A stretch of 41,685 nucleotides of DNA from an uncultured Pelagibacteraceae bacterium (GCA_902571235.1 CACGBI010000010.1:1-41685); one strand, 5' to 3'. Positions 26,895-38,129 are shown, numbered from the stretch's first letter. Numbers and translations: made by a program. Notes: generated by a model not told the origin, from the letters alone.

Positions 26895-28448
26895 ATGTTA
26901 TATTTTTCTAAGTTAAGAATAATATTCGTTTCAATAATTAGTTTATTTTTTATTCTTATTGCATCAAATAATTTATTAGATCCAAATAATAGGTTTCTTG
27001 ATAAGAAGATCAATCTTGGACTAGATTTACAAGGTGGGTCTTATCTTTTATTAGAAATAGATAATTCTCCAGTAATTATTCAAAAATTACAAAATACCTC
27101 AACTTTAATTAGAACCTACTTTAAGGAAAAAGGTATTCGTATAGGAAATTTAGATTTATCAAATACAAAAATAAATTTTAATGTTGAGGAAAAATTTAAA
27201 CAAAGTGTCATAAATGAATTTCTTGATGAGAATAGTAATATTAATCCTTATTATCCAAGATTTAAGTCTCATCAGCTAGATATAATTGATAAAGGAAATA
27301 CATTAGAATTAAGTTTCTCCAAACAAGGACTTGTTGAATTAAAAAATTCTTCTCAAGATCAAGCTCTTGAAATTGTTAGAAGAAGAATTGACGAAATAGG
27401 AACAAATGAACCAAATATTCTTAAGAGAGGTAATGATCGTATTTTAGTTGAATTACCTGGTTTAGATGATCCTATGAGAATTAAATCATTATTAGGCAAA
27501 ACTGCAAATTTAACATTTCGTTTTGTGTCTAATGATAATAAAGATTCTTTTGGTGTTGAAAAACTTCAATATGAAGATGGATCAAATGAAGATTTTGTTA
27601 GTAAAAGAATTATTTTAAGTGGAGATAATTTATTAGATGCGCAACCTAGAATGAACAATCAAACAAATGAAACTATTGTTTCATTTACTTTGGATAGAGT
27701 GGGTGCAAAAAGATTTGGTAAAGCAACTTCATCAAATATTGGGAGACAATTAGCAATTGTGTTAGATGGAAAAATAATTAGTGCTCCAGTTGTTAGAGAC
27801 ACTATAGCAAGTGGAAGTGGTCAAATAAGTGGAGGTTTTACATTTCAATCTGCTACAGATTTAGCTTTATTATTAAGATCTGGTGCATTGCCAGCACCTT
27901 TAAATATAATTGAAGAAAGAACTGTTGGACCTGATCTTGGTCAAGATTCTATAAATGCAGGTATGATTGCTCTAATTATTGGTTTTATTCTTGTAATTAT
28001 CTTCATGTTTTTTAAATATAAAACTTTTGGATTAATTACGAATATTACACTTGTTACTAATTTAATAATTCTTTTAGGTATTTTAACTTTATTTGAAGCT
28101 ACATTAACATTACCAGGCATTGCTGGCATTATTTTAACTGTTGGCATGGCAGTAGATGCTAATGTTTTGATATTTGAAAGAATTAAAGAAGAACTTAAAA
28201 ATGAAAAAAACAATATCATTGCTTTTGATAGTGGTTATACAAAATCTAGATCAGCGATATTAGATGCAAATATCACAACATTATTAGCGGCAATAATTTT
28301 GTTTTTTATGGGGTCTGGTCCTATTAAAGGTTTTTCTGTTACTTTAGGGGTTGGAATATTTACAACACTATTTTCAGTGTATTTTATAGCACGTTTATTT
28401 ACTGCATTATACGTATCAAAAAATAAAGATAAAGAGGCTTTGATATAA
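26895..28448 (+). CDS. secD: Protein translocase subunit SecD
   Basis: 517 aa RND-type export subunit using the proton gradient to pull secreted proteins. Landmarks: one N-terminal helix, LGLDLQGGSYLLLEID (residues 43-58), EIVRRRIDEIGTNEP, SGSGQISGGFTFQSATDLALLLRSGALPAPL (P1/base region), and a bundle of five helices with GMAVDANVLIFERIKEEL. The TAA overlaps the secF ATG (TAATG). SecD and SecF are separate proteins, not fused. Confidence 0.95.
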   Translation: MLYFSKLRIIFVSIISLFFILIASNNLLDPNNRFLDKKINLGLDLQGGSYLLLEIDNSPVIIQKLQNTSTLIRTYFKEKGIRIGNLDLSNTKINFNVEEKFKQSVINEFLDENSNINPYYPRFKSHQLDIIDKGNTLELSFSKQGLVELKNSSQDQALEIVRRRIDEIGTNEPNILKRGNDRILVELPGLDDPMRIKSLLGKTANLTFRFVSNDNKDSFGVEKLQYEDGSNEDFVSKRIILSGDNLLDAQPRMNNQTNETIVSFTLDRVGAKRFGKATSSNIGRQLAIVLDGKIISAPVVRDTIASGSGQISGGFTFQSATDLALLLRSGALPAPLNIIEERTVGPDLGQDSINAGMIALIIGFILVIIFMFFKYKTFGLITNITLVTNLIILLGILTLFEATLTLPGIAGIILTVGMAVDANVLIFERIKEELKNEKNNIIAFDSGYTKSRSAILDANITTLLAAIILFFMGSGPIKGFSVTLGVGIFTTLFSVYFIARLFTALYVSKNKDKEALI

Positions 28449-29338
28449 TGATTAAATTCAATAAATTTTATAAACAATTTAATATAATTTCACTAGTTTT
28501 GGTGATTATATCTTTGAGTTTTCTTATATTTAAAGGATTGAATTTTGGAATAGATTTTAAGGGTGGTACATTAATAGAACTAAGATCATCAGATAAAAAA
28601 ATTAATGTTACTAGTTTAAGAGATAATTTGAATCAAATGGATCTGGGCGATGTATCAGTTAAGAAATTTGGTAATGATCAAGATTATTTAGTTAAATTTG
28701 AAAATAGAGATAATAAAAAAGATATTATCGAGGAAATAAAAACTAATTTAGATAATTCATTTGGAAATAATTTTGATTTTAGAAGAGTAGAGAATGTAGG
28801 ACCAAAAGTTAGTGCAGAATTATTGAAATCTGGAATTATTGCAATTAGCGTTTCCTTAGCTATTATGCTAATCTATATCTGGATTAGATTTGAATGGCAA
28901 TTTAGTTTAGGAGCAATAATAGCTTTATTTCATGATGTTATAATAACATTAGGTTTATTTTCTCTTTTAAGTTTAGAAATAAATTTATCAATCATTGCAG
29001 CTGTTCTTACCATCGTTGGTTATTCAATGAATGATACAGTTGTAATTTTTGATAGAGTAAGAGAAAATTTAAGAAAATATTCTGATATTAAAATATTTGA
29101 GCTTACTAATATTTCAATTAATGAAACTTTATCAAGAACATTAATTACTTCTGTAACAACTCTTTTAGCATTGTTCTCTATTTTCTTTTTTGGTGGTGAA
29201 GTGCTTAAAGGTTTTTCCCTAGCAATGATTTTTGGTGTTATATTTGGAACTTACTCGTCGATTTATATTGCTAATACAATTTTAGTAAGATTGAATGTAT
29301 CACAAAAAACTATACTTAAAGAAGACGAAAAAATTTAA
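28448..29338 (+). CDS. secF: Protein translocase subunit SecF
   Basis: 296 aa partner of SecD with six membrane helices. FGIDFKGGTLIELR (residues 31-44), VGPKVSAELL, and VGYSMNDTVVIFDRVREN are the family motifs. Starts in the secD stop. Its TAA overlaps the stop of the convergent PuuD-like gene (29335) by four bases, with no room for a terminator hairpin between them. Confidence 0.95.
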   Translation: MIKFNKFYKQFNIISLVLVIISLSFLIFKGLNFGIDFKGGTLIELRSSDKKINVTSLRDNLNQMDLGDVSVKKFGNDQDYLVKFENRDNKKDIIEEIKTNLDNSFGNNFDFRRVENVGPKVSAELLKSGIIAISVSLAIMLIYIWIRFEWQFSLGAIIALFHDVIITLGLFSLLSLEINLSIIAAVLTIVGYSMNDTVVIFDRVRENLRKYSDIKIFELTNISINETLSRTLITSVTTLLALFSIFFFGGEVLKGFSLAMIFGVIFGTYSSIYIANTILVRLNVSQKTILKEDEKI

Positions 29339-29937
29339 TAAAGATTTTGAGCCGCAACCATTGTTAATAACATAGGAAGTGATAATAATGTGTTTGTTCT
29401 AGAAAACAGCATTGCGGTTTTAGCAGATTTTGCTTTTAAATCAGGTTCACATTCAACAATTCCAAGTGCTCTTTTTTGATTTGGCCAAATTACAAACCAA
29501 ACATTGAACGCCATTATTATTGCTAACCACATTCCAATACCTATAGCTGTGTGTTTTGGAATGCCCGAACCAACGCTCAAAGTCATGGCATCATGTAAGT
29601 ATCCATTTAGATATGCTAAAATTAAACCAGATAATACTGTTAAAGCAGCACCCCATCTAAAATAAAATAATGCAGCTGGAGCAATAACTTTTCCTATAGC
29701 TGGTTTTTGTTCATCAGGAATTTTAGCCATATTAGGGATTTGGACAAAATTAAAATACCAAAGTAAACCTATCCACATAACGCCGACAACAACATGAGTG
29801 TATCTTGCTAACCAACTCCAAAATAAGGTATCAAAGGCAAATCCATCATTTTGATAAAATAATCCTAAAAATAATAGAATAGCTAATATTACTGATGCGT
29901 GAACTGTTTTAGATAAAGATGCAAGTAAATTACTCAT
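29335..29937 (-). CDS. PuuD-like urate oxidase membrane domain protein
   Basis: 200 aa integral membrane protein with about five or six helices. It resembles the N-terminal membrane part of the urate hydroxylase PuuD family: WLARYTHVVVGVMWIGLLWYFNFVQ with conserved His and Trp (residues 42-66), FYFRWGAALTVLSG, and IGIGMWLAIIMAFNVWFVIWPNQKRALG. Classical PuuD proteins carry a C-terminal cytochrome c domain; none is present here (no CxxCH). It may form a complex with a separate cytochrome, or have a different role. Convergent with secF and followed by uvrA on the same strand after 36 bases. Confidence 0.65.
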   Translation of the reverse strand: MSNLLASLSKTVHASVILAILLFLGLFYQNDGFAFDTLFWSWLARYTHVVVGVMWIGLLWYFNFVQIPNMAKIPDEQKPAIGKVIAPAALFYFRWGAALTVLSGLILAYLNGYLHDAMTLSVGSGIPKHTAIGIGMWLAIIMAFNVWFVIWPNQKRALGIVECEPDLKAKSAKTAMLFSRTNTLLSLPMLLTMVAAQNLY

Positions 29938-29973
29938 AATTACTAGTATATCATAATTAAATAAATTATTAAA

Positions 29974-32829
29974 TCAATTTAAAAGAGGCTTTAAAAATTG
30001 GCCAGTAAAACTATTTTTTGCTTTACAAATTTCTTCTGGTTTACCTTCAGCTATAATTTTACCACCATTAACGCCACCCTCAGGACCCATATCAACAATA
30101 TAATCAGCTGTTTTTATTACATCTAGATTATGCTCAATAACAACAACTGTGTTACCTAATGCGACAAATGTGTGGAGAATTTCTAAAAGTTTCTTTATAT
30201 CATGTTGATGAAGTCCTGTTGTTGGTTCGTCTAATATATACATAGTTCGTCCTGTTGATCTTTTAGATAATTCTTTCGCTAATTTAATTCTTTGAGCCTC
30301 ACCTCCAGACAGTGTGGTAGCTTGTTGACCAATCTTAATATATCCTAATCCAACTTTTTTAAGTGTTAACAATTTGGATTTGATATTTGAAATATTTTCG
30401 AAGTATTCGCAACCTTCATCTACTGTCATATTAAGAACATCAGCAATACTTTTATCTTTAAATTTTATTTCGAGGGTCTCACGATTATATCGTGTCCCTT
30501 TACATTCATCACATTGAATATATACGTCAGGAAGAAAGTGCATTTCATAAGTAATCACACCATCTCCCTCGCAAGCTTCACATCTACCTCCTCTAACATT
30601 AAATGAAAATCTTCCTGGTTTATATCCTCTTGTTTTTGATTCTGGTAACCCAGTGAACCAATCTCTAATAGGACCGAAAGCTCCAGTGTAAGTGGCTGGA
30701 TTTGATCTTGGAGTTCTTCCAATCGGTGATTGATCTATGTCAATAATTTTATCAATTAACTCGGTTCCCTTGAAACCTTTAAAAGGTTTTGGTATTTTTC
30801 TAGATTTATTATTATTTAAAGTTAAATTAAGAGCGTTATACAAAGTTTGTAATACAAGAGTAGATTTACCACTACCTGATACACCTGTAACACAAGTTAG
30901 ACTACCTAAAGGTATTTTTAAATTTACATTATCTAGATTGTTTCCTGTAGCTCCTGTAATTTCTAAAAATCTACCATTTTTTGCTAAACGTCTTTTTTGA
31001 GGAACATTAATCTTTAGTTTATTTGAGAGATACTTTCCAGTAATGCTATCTTTATTTTGACTTATATCTTTAAAAGAACCTTGTGCTACAATTTCACCAC
31101 CGTTATTTCCAGCTTCCGGACCAAGATCAATTATATGGTCCGCATTTTCCATAGTTTCAGTATCATGTTCAACCACAATTACAGTATTACCTAAATCTCT
31201 TAACCTCTTTAAAGCATTGATCAGTTTTACATTATCTTTCTGATGCAAACCTATAGAAGGTTCATCAAGAACATATAATACACCAGTTAAGCCTGAACCA
31301 ATTTGTGATGCTAATCTAATTCTTTGAGCTTCACCTCCTGACAATGTTCCGGACTCTCTTGAAAGAGTTAAATAATCTAAACCTACATTCAACAAAAATG
31401 TTAATCTCTCATTTATCTCTTTTAAAATGTGTTCAGCTATTTTTATTTGTCTTTTATCTAAACTATTTTTAAGATTTTCAAACCATTTAGCTGCATCTGA
31501 AATAGATTTTTCAGTAACCTCACTTATATGTAAACCATCTATTTTTACACAAAGAGCCTCATCTTTAAGTCTATAACCACTACATCTCTCACATTTTGTG
31601 TCTGATTGGTATTGAGCAATTTCTTCTCGTTTCCAATCACTATCAGTCTCAAGATATCTTCTTTCTAAATTATTAATTACCCCTTCAAATGTTTTTTTAT
31701 GAGAATATTTTTCATAACCATCGTCATATGAAAATTTTATTTCCTCATCATCTGAACCATAAAGAATTATATCCTTAATCTTTTTTGAAAGTTTTGACCA
31801 CTTGTCATCCATTGAAAAACCGTAGTGTTTTGATAAAGATGTTAGTGTTTGAGCGTAATACAAAGTTGTAGTTTTTGCCCATGGTTCTATAGCTCCATCA
31901 GCAATACTTTTTTTCTCATTTGGAATTACTAAATTAGGGTCAACATTTAGTTTAATACCTATTCCCTCACATTCTTCACACGCACCAAAAGGACTATTAA
32001 ATGAGAATAATCTTGGTTCTATTTCTTCAATTGTAAAACCACTTTCAGGACAAGCAAACTTTGTAGAAAATATTAGTTTTTCTAATTTTCTAAAATTTTT
32101 AGGCAGCGTTTCATCTTCGTATTCAACAAATAGTAGGCCATTAGCTAAATTTATAGATGTTTCAATACCTTCTGCCAATCTATTTCCTAAAGATGAATTT
32201 AATACAATTCTATCAACAAGAATAGATATATCATGTTTAACTTTTTTATTTAGTTCAGGAACTTTTTCTATATCGTATAAAATGTTATCAATCTTTATTT
32301 TTCTAAATCCTCTTTTTTTAAAACTTAAAATTTCTTTTTTGTATTCACCTTTACGACCTCTAACTACAGGAGCATAAAGATAAATAGTTGATTTTTTTGG
32401 TAAGCTTTTAATTTTATCTACTATTTGAGTAACAGTTTGAGATTCTATTGGTTTGCCCGTAAATGGCGAGTAGGGTATTCCTGCTCTAGCATATAAAACT
32501 CTCATGTAATCGTAAATCTCAGTTACAGTAGCAACTGTAGATCTTGGGTTTTTTGATGTATTTTTTTGTTCGATTGATATAGCTGGACTTAATCCTTCAA
32601 TTAAATCAACATTAGGTTTCTTCATTTTATCTAAAAATTGTCTGGCATATGCCGACAGACTTTCAACATATCTTCTTTGACCTTCTGCATAAACCGTATC
32701 AAAAGCAAGAGAAGATTTTCCGGAACCAGACAGGCCAGTTATTACAACAAATTTATCCTTAGGTATTTCCAAAGAGATATTTTTTAAATTATGCTCTTTA
32801 GCTCCCTTAATAACTATCTTTTTAATCAT
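29974..32829 (-). CDS. uvrA: Excinuclease ABC subunit A
   Basis: 951 aa damage-recognition ATPase of nucleotide-excision repair. Two ABC modules: Walker [13 protein letters not shown] near residue 32 and [10 protein letters not shown] near 644, each with an LSGGEAQRI signature (two copies) and LDEPSIGLH / LDEPTTGLH. The second zinc finger (CEACEGDG ... CDECKGTRY) is intact. In the first, the usual CPxCG reads CPESGF, so one Cys is Ser, while CEECEG remains; I recall this as usual in alphaproteobacteria. It diverges from ssb over 90 bases. No LexA-type box was recognised. Confidence 0.96.
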   Translation of the reverse strand: MIKKIVIKGAKEHNLKNISLEIPKDKFVVITGLSGSGKSSLAFDTVYAEGQRRYVESLSAYARQFLDKMKKPNVDLIEGLSPAISIEQKNTSKNPRSTVATVTEIYDYMRVLYARAGIPYSPFTGKPIESQTVTQIVDKIKSLPKKSTIYLYAPVVRGRKGEYKKEILSFKKRGFRKIKIDNILYDIEKVPELNKKVKHDISILVDRIVLNSSLGNRLAEGIETSINLANGLLFVEYEDETLPKNFRKLEKLIFSTKFACPESGFTIEEIEPRLFSFNSPFGACEECEGIGIKLNVDPNLVIPNEKKSIADGAIEPWAKTTTLYYAQTLTSLSKHYGFSMDDKWSKLSKKIKDIILYGSDDEEIKFSYDDGYEKYSHKKTFEGVINNLERRYLETDSDWKREEIAQYQSDTKCERCSGYRLKDEALCVKIDGLHISEVTEKSISDAAKWFENLKNSLDKRQIKIAEHILKEINERLTFLLNVGLDYLTLSRESGTLSGGEAQRIRLASQIGSGLTGVLYVLDEPSIGLHQKDNVKLINALKRLRDLGNTVIVVEHDTETMENADHIIDLGPEAGNNGGEIVAQGSFKDISQNKDSITGKYLSNKLKINVPQKRRLAKNGRFLEITGATGNNLDNVNLKIPLGSLTCVTGVSGSGKSTLVLQTLYNALNLTLNNNKSRKIPKPFKGFKGTELIDKIIDIDQSPIGRTPRSNPATYTGAFGPIRDWFTGLPESKTRGYKPGRFSFNVRGGRCEACEGDGVITYEMHFLPDVYIQCDECKGTRYNRETLEIKFKDKSIADVLNMTVDEGCEYFENISNIKSKLLTLKKVGLGYIKIGQQATTLSGGEAQRIKLAKELSKRSTGRTMYILDEPTTGLHQHDIKKLLEILHTFVALGNTVVVIEHNLDVIKTADYIVDMGPEGGVNGGKIIAEGKPEEICKAKNSFTGQFLKPLLN

Positions 32830-32856
32830 AATTTTTGTTGCTTTGACTTAATAAAA

Positions 32857-32885
32857 TTAATATTCAGAGTAAATTGTGATATAAT
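32857..32885 (+). promoter_or_regulatory. Probable sigma-70-type promoter for ssb
   Basis: A perfect TATAAT (32880-32885) preceded by TG one base upstream (extended -10) lies 35 bases before the ssb ATG. TTAATA, 17 bases upstream of it, is a weak match for the -35 box. It is the best promoter-like pattern in the uvrA/ssb gap; chance matches are common in such A/T-rich DNA. Confidence 0.45.
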
Positions 32886-32919
32886 TCTTATTAATAAAAA
32901 TAACAAATATTAAAATATT

Positions 32920-33378
32920 ATGGCTGGAAGTTTAAATAAAGTACTTTTAATTGGTCGTTTGGGCGCAGACCCAGAAATTAAACAGATGGTGAACGGAAAA
33001 AGTGTTGCTAGGTTAAGTTTAGCTACAAGTCAATCATGGAAGGATAAAAATACAGGTGAGAAAAAAGAAAAAACCGAATGGCACCGTATAGTTGTATTTA
33101 ATGAGGGCCTAGTAAATGTTGTACAACAATATTTAAAAAAAGGAGCTCAGATTTATGTGGAAGGTCAACTGACTACTAGAAAATGGAAAGACGAGCAGTC
33201 TGGTCAGGACAAATTTTCTACTGAAATAGTTATTCAAGGTTATAATTCATCATTGACAATGTTAGGTGGTGGAAATTCAAGTGGTGGTATTCAAAATGAT
33301 AATAACCAGTCTTCATCAAATTCTCCTGATGAAGGTTCTCAGATTTCAAATGACATGGATGACGAAATTCCTTTTTAA
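32920..33378 (+). CDS. ssb: Single-stranded DNA-binding protein
   Basis: 152 aa with the OB fold ([39 protein letters not shown]) in residues 5-110, a Gly/Ser/Asn-rich linker, and the acidic C-terminal tip DMDDEIPF that binds partner proteins. Diverges from uvrA, a common arrangement, and is followed by gyrA after five bases. Confidence 0.96.
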   Translation: MAGSLNKVLLIGRLGADPEIKQMVNGKSVARLSLATSQSWKDKNTGEKKEKTEWHRIVVFNEGLVNVVQQYLKKGAQIYVEGQLTTRKWKDEQSGQDKFSTEIVIQGYNSSLTMLGGGNSSGGIQNDNNQSSSNSPDEGSQISNDMDDEIPF

Positions 33379-33383
33379 TATTC

Positions 33384-35963
33384 ATGGAAAAAACTGAAGT
33401 TTCAAAAGATAAAAATATAAAACTTATCTCAATGCATGATGAGATGAGCTCATCATATCTATCATATGCAATGAGTGTAATTGTAAGTAGAGCTCTTCCT
33501 GATATAAGGGATGGTCTTAAACCAGTTCATAGAAGAATACTTTATGCTATGTATAAAGGTGGTTATGATTGGTCTAAACAATTTAGAAAATCAGCGAGAA
33601 TAGTTGGAGATGTAATTGGTAAATATCATCCACATGGAGATCAATCAGTTTATGATGCTTTGGTAAGGATGGTTCAAGATTTTTCAATGAGTCTACCATT
33701 AGTTGATGGTCAAGGTAACTTTGGATCCATTGATGGTGATCCTGCTGCAGCAATGAGATATACTGAAACTCGTCTTTCAAAAGTTTCACAATATTTAATA
33801 GATGATATAGAAAAAAATACTGTTGATTTTAAAAGTAATTATGATGAAACAGAAAAAGAACCAACTGTTTTACCATCTCAATATCCAAATTTACTTGTTA
33901 ATGGAGCAGGTGGTATAGCTGTTGGAATGGCCACTAGTATTCCACCACACAATTTAGGTGAAATTATTGACGGTACTTTAGCTCTCATAAAAAATAAAGA
34001 TATTAAGATTAAAGAATTAATGAAACATATACCTGGTCCAGATTTTCCAACTGGTGGTGTTATTATTGGTAAAGATATAATAAAGCAAGGTTACAACAAA
34101 GGTAGAGGATCATTCAAAATTAGAGGTGAAATTTTAAATGAAACACAAAAAAATGGAAGAGACAGACTTGTAATAAGCTCAATACCATATCAAGTAAATA
34201 AATCTGTATTAAATGAGAGAATTGCACAGTTAGTAAGAGAAAAAAAAATTGAAGGAATAAAAGATATTAGAGATGAGTCTAATAGAGAAGGAATAAGAGT
34301 TTCTATTGATTTAAGAAACGGTATAGAACCCGAAACCGTTAAGAGACAACTTTATAAGAATACTCAAATTGAAAGTTCTTTTGGCTTCAATACTTTAGCT
34401 ATAGTAGAAGGTAAGCCAAAGACTTGTAATCTTAAAGAATTTTTAGAAAATTTTATAATTTTTAGAGAAGATGTTGTCCTTAAAAAGACTAAATTTGATT
34501 TAAAAAAAGCAGAAGAGAGAGCGCATATATTAATTGGTTTGTCAGTTTCTGTAGAAAATTTGGATAAAGTAATAAAAATAATTAGAAGTTCAAAAACACC
34601 AGAGGATGCAAAGAAGTCAATTTTAAATACAAAATGGAAAATTAATAAATCTCAAAAAATGATTTCCCTTGTAGAAGGTAAAAAACATAAAAATACTTAT
34701 AATCTATCTGACAATCAAGTAGTGGCAATTCTAGAATTAAGATTACAAAAATTAACTGCATTAGGAATTAACGAAATAGAAGTAGAGATAAAAAAATTGG
34801 CTGATCTTATTTCTAATTATAAGAAAATAATTTCATCTAAAAAAGAATTATTAAAAGTTATTAGTGATGAATTAATAAAAATAAAAGAAAAATTTGCCAT
34901 ACCTAGAAGAACTAAGATTATAGATGCAGTTTTAAATTATGATATAGAAGAAACTATTCAAAAACATGCTGTTTTGATTACTGTAACACTTCAAGGTTAT
35001 ATAAAACGTGGCTCTTTAGATAATGTTAAAACGCAAAAAAGAGGCGGTAAAGGAAAGACAGGCATAACAACTAGAAATGAAGATTCTGTGGTGCAAACTT
35101 TATCTGTTGATACTCATACATCTGTTTTATTTTTTTCAACAGAAGGTCTTGTCTATAGAATTAAAGCTTGGAAAATTCCTGAAGGATCATCTTCATCTAA
35201 AGGAAAGTCTTTATTTAATATTTTACCCTTAAAAAATCATCAATCTATAAGTTCAATAATGCCTTTTCCTGATAATGATGAAAATTTAGATCAATATCAA
35301 ATAATTTTTGCAACAGCTAAAGGAAAGGTTAGAAAAAATAGTTTAGAGGACTTTTCCTCAATTAATGCATCAGGTAAAATAGCAATGAAACTAGATAATA
35401 ATGATAAAATTGTTGGGGTAAAAATTTGCAAAAATAACCAAGATGTTATTTTAAGCACTAAATTTGGAAAATGTATTAGATTTGAATCCAATAAACTGAG
35501 AATATTTAAAGGCAGGTCGTCTAAAGGAATTAAAGGTATAGAACTTGCTCCTAATGATGAAATAGTTTCTTTGTCAATAATTGATAATGACAAAAAGGTA
35601 AAAAATGGCAAAAATTCAGAGGATAAAAAATCTGAAATTAAAGCAGGAGAAAAATTTATTCTTTCAATAACTGAAAATGGTTATGGTAAAAAAACCTCTC
35701 ATTATGATTATCGTGTAACTAATAGAGGTGGTAAAGGTATTATTGGAATAATAAATTCTCCAAGAAATGGAAATATTTCATCCTCATTCCCTGTTTTTGA
35801 AGGTGATGAAATAATGATTTCTACTAACAAAGGAAGAGTAATAAGAATAGCTGTAAAAGAAATTAGAACTGCAGGAAGAAATACACAAGGGGTAAGAATT
35901 ATAAAATTATCTGGTGATGAAAAAGTTGTTTCTGCTATAAAAATTGAAGATAATTTAATTTAA
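33384..35963 (+). CDS. gyrA: DNA gyrase subunit A
   Basis: 859 aa. Catalytic Tyr is in [11 protein letters not shown]; the winged-helix start [27 protein letters not shown] is typical. The C-terminal beta-pinwheel has the GyrA box ([10 protein letters not shown]), which identifies gyrase rather than topoisomerase IV. In the quinolone-resistance region [15 protein letters not shown], the residue at the E. coli Ser83 position is Gln, while the Asp87 equivalent is kept. The TAA overlaps the coaD ATG (TAATG). Confidence 0.96.
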   Translation: MEKTEVSKDKNIKLISMHDEMSSSYLSYAMSVIVSRALPDIRDGLKPVHRRILYAMYKGGYDWSKQFRKSARIVGDVIGKYHPHGDQSVYDALVRMVQDFSMSLPLVDGQGNFGSIDGDPAAAMRYTETRLSKVSQYLIDDIEKNTVDFKSNYDETEKEPTVLPSQYPNLLVNGAGGIAVGMATSIPPHNLGEIIDGTLALIKNKDIKIKELMKHIPGPDFPTGGVIIGKDIIKQGYNKGRGSFKIRGEILNETQKNGRDRLVISSIPYQVNKSVLNERIAQLVREKKIEGIKDIRDESNREGIRVSIDLRNGIEPETVKRQLYKNTQIESSFGFNTLAIVEGKPKTCNLKEFLENFIIFREDVVLKKTKFDLKKAEERAHILIGLSVSVENLDKVIKIIRSSKTPEDAKKSILNTKWKINKSQKMISLVEGKKHKNTYNLSDNQVVAILELRLQKLTALGINEIEVEIKKLADLISNYKKIISSKKELLKVISDELIKIKEKFAIPRRTKIIDAVLNYDIEETIQKHAVLITVTLQGYIKRGSLDNVKTQKRGGKGKTGITTRNEDSVVQTLSVDTHTSVLFFSTEGLVYRIKAWKIPEGSSSSKGKSLFNILPLKNHQSISSIMPFPDNDENLDQYQIIFATAKGKVRKNSLEDFSSINASGKIAMKLDNNDKIVGVKICKNNQDVILSTKFGKCIRFESNKLRIFKGRSSKGIKGIELAPNDEIVSLSIIDNDKKVKNGKNSEDKKSEIKAGEKFILSITENGYGKKTSHYDYRVTNRGGKGIIGIINSPRNGNISSSFPVFEGDEIMISTNKGRVIRIAVKEIRTAGRNTQGVRIIKLSGDEKVVSAIKIEDNLI

Positions 35964-36457
35964 TGTCTAAAATAGCAATATACCCAGGCACATTTGATCC
36001 AATTACATTTGGACACATAGACGTAATAAAAAAATCACTGCAATTATTTGAAAAAATTATTGTTGCTGTATCCGATGGTGAAAATAAAAACTATTTATTT
36101 GATGTTAATGAAAGAATAGAAATTGTTAAAAAGGCTTTATTTTTAGATTTAAAATTAAATAAAAAAAAAATTATGGTCATTCCTTTTACTTCTTTAACTA
36201 CAGATCTATGTAAAAGATATAAATCTAATATAATATTAAGAGGTTTAAGAGCTGTATCAGATTTTGAATATGAATTTCAATTGGCTGGAATGAATAGAAA
36301 ACTCAATAACAAAATAGAAACTCTTTTTTTAATGTCTGATGTGGAAAACCAAATCATTTCATCAAAATTTGTTAAAGAAATAATTAAATTAGGTGGCGAT
36401 ATTAAAAAATTTACTACAAAAAGTACAATTAAATCTTTAAAACAAAAATATGAATAA
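35963..36457 (+). CDS. coaD: Phosphopantetheine adenylyltransferase
   Basis: 164 aa enzyme of coenzyme A synthesis. GTFDPITFGHIDVI (residues 9-22, with the T/HxGH nucleotidyl motif), RGLRAVSDFEYEFQLAGMN and ISSKFVKEI are the family signatures. Starts at the gyrA stop and overlaps the following cyclophilin gene by eight bases. Confidence 0.95.
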   Translation: MSKIAIYPGTFDPITFGHIDVIKKSLQLFEKIIVAVSDGENKNYLFDVNERIEIVKKALFLDLKLNKKKIMVIPFTSLTTDLCKRYKSNIILRGLRAVSDFEYEFQLAGMNRKLNNKIETLFLMSDVENQIISSKFVKEIIKLGGDIKKFTTKSTIKSLKQKYE

Positions 36458-37010
36458 ATTTTTTGTAAAAGTTTTATTATTTTTATTAATTATAACCAAT
36501 CAATCAATCTCGGAGGATAACCTAATGATTTTAAAATTAAAAGATGGAGATATAAAAATTGAATTATTTCCAGATGTTGCACCTAATCACGTAAAGAGAA
36601 TTAAAGAATTAGCTGATAGTGGTAAATACGATAATGTAGTTTTTCATAGAGTCATAGATGGTTTTATGGCACAAACAGGTGATGTTAAATTTGGAAATTC
36701 AAATTCTCCAGATTTTGATTTAAGACGTGCAGGAATGGGAGGATCAGAATTACCAGATCTAAATCAAGAATTTAACAGTCTTCCACATGACAGAGGAACG
36801 TTGTCTATGGCCAGGTCCTCTGATCCAAATAGTGCAAATAGTCAATTTTTTATATGTTTTAAACCAGCTCCATTTTTAGATAGACAATATACTGTTTTTG
36901 GAAAAGTGATTGAAGGTATGGAATTTGTAGATAAGATAAAAAGAGGTGATGAAAGTAATAATGGCTCTGTGTCAGATCCTGATAAGATTATAAGTTTTAA
37001 ATCTTTGTAG
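36450..37010 (+). CDS. Cyclophilin-type peptidyl-prolyl isomerase (exported)
   Basis: 186 aa. The first 21 residues form a signal peptide (Lys start, LLFLLIITNQ core), so it probably works in the periplasm. The cyclophilin core has NVVFHRVIDGFMAQTGD, RGTLSMARSSDPNSANSQFFIC and a YTVFGKVIEGMEFVDKI end. The spacing RSSDPNSANSQFF contains the catalytic-site Gln/Phe. Order coaD-ppi-tgt is common in alphaproteobacteria. Confidence 0.92.
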   Translation: MNKFFVKVLLFLLIITNQSISEDNLMILKLKDGDIKIELFPDVAPNHVKRIKELADSGKYDNVVFHRVIDGFMAQTGDVKFGNSNSPDFDLRRAGMGGSELPDLNQEFNSLPHDRGTLSMARSSDPNSANSQFFICFKPAPFLDRQYTVFGKVIEGMEFVDKIKRGDESNNGSVSDPDKIISFKSL

Positions 37011-37016
37011 TTTTTA

Positions 37017-38129
37017 ATGGCATTAAAAAATTTTGCCTTTAAAGTTTTAAGTAAAGACAATTTTGCAAGATATGGGTTGATTGAAACTCATAGAGGCAAT
37101 ATTCATACACCAGCATTTATGCCTGTAGGAACACAGGCTACAATTAAAGCCTGCAGAATTGAAGATATTAAAAAAACAGGCTCAGAGATAATTTTATCTA
37201 ATACCTATCATTTAATGATAAGACCAGGTGTTGAGCGCGTCCAGAGTGCGGGTGGTTTACATGAATTTATGAATTGTGATTTACCAATTTTGACAGACTC
37301 AGGTGGTTTTCAAGTGATGTCACTATCAAAATTAAACAAAATTGATAGAGAAAAAGGAGCAATATTCAATTCACATATTGATGGAAAAAAATTTCTTCTA
37401 AGTCCAGAGGAAAGTATTCGTATACAATTAGGTCTAAATTCAGATATTTTAATGATTATGGATGAATGCCCTAAAAACTCATCTAATTATGAAATAATTA
37501 AAAAGTCCATGGAGCTATCACTATATTGGGCAGAAAGATCCAAAAAAGCTTTTGGAAATAAACCTCATAAAGCATTGTTTGGAATAGTGCAGGGTGGTTT
37601 ATTTAAAGATCTAAGATTAAGATCCTTAAATAAACTTATGAAAATAGATTTTGATGGTTATGCTTTAGGTGGATTAGCTGTAGGTGAGAGTCAAAATGAA
37701 ATGTTTAAAGTTTTAGATGATATAAAATCTGACTTACCACAAAAAAAACCTCACTATCTTATGGGTGTTGGGACTCCTTCTGATATATTGGGTGCCGTTA
37801 AAAGAGGGATTGATATGTTTGATTGTGTTTTGCCGACAAGATCTGGTAGAACAGGTTTGGCTTTTACATGGAGAGGAAGATTAAATATAAAAAATAATAA
37901 ATATAAAACTGATAATTCACCTCTTGATCCAGAATGTGACAATTTAAACTTAAACAAATATTCTAAAAATTACTTGAATCATTTATTTAATACAAATGAG
38001 ATATTGGCATCAATGCTGTTAACCCTTCATAATATCAATTTTTATCAAGAATTGATGAGTGCAATAAGGAAAAATATTAAAGATGGTACTTTTGATGAAT
38101 TTCACAATAAATACATAAATAAGTTGTAA
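37017..38129 (+). CDS. tgt: Queuine tRNA-ribosyltransferase with a degraded zinc site
   Basis: 370 aa TIM-barrel enzyme that exchanges guanine at tRNA position 34 for preQ1. Key motifs are DSGGFQVMSLSKL (proton-acceptor Asp), GIVQGGLFKDLR, YALGGLAVGE and DMFDCVLPTRSGRTG (nucleophile Asp). The zinc site is usually C-x-C-x2-C ... H; here the first Cys (307) and the His (338) remain, but the second and third ligands are Asn309 and Leu312. The spacing to His338 is unchanged, so this is substitution, not misalignment. The enzyme may fold without zinc. No queuosine-synthesis genes are in this window. Confidence 0.95.
   Translation: MALKNFAFKVLSKDNFARYGLIETHRGNIHTPAFMPVGTQATIKACRIEDIKKTGSEIILSNTYHLMIRPGVERVQSAGGLHEFMNCDLPILTDSGGFQVMSLSKLNKIDREKGAIFNSHIDGKKFLLSPEESIRIQLGLNSDILMIMDECPKNSSNYEIIKKSMELSLYWAERSKKAFGNKPHKALFGIVQGGLFKDLRLRSLNKLMKIDFDGYALGGLAVGESQNEMFKVLDDIKSDLPQKKPHYLMGVGTPSDILGAVKRGIDMFDCVLPTRSGRTGLAFTWRGRLNIKNNKYKTDNSPLDPECDNLNLNKYSKNYLNHLFNTNEILASMLLTLHNINFYQELMSAIRKNIKDGTFDEFHNKYINKL

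Noticed and set aside
30000-32800. First zinc finger of UvrA with Ser in place of one Cys as a loss of function
   Set aside because: The CPxSGF form is, to my knowledge, usual in alphaproteobacterial UvrA, and the second finger and both ATPase sites are intact.
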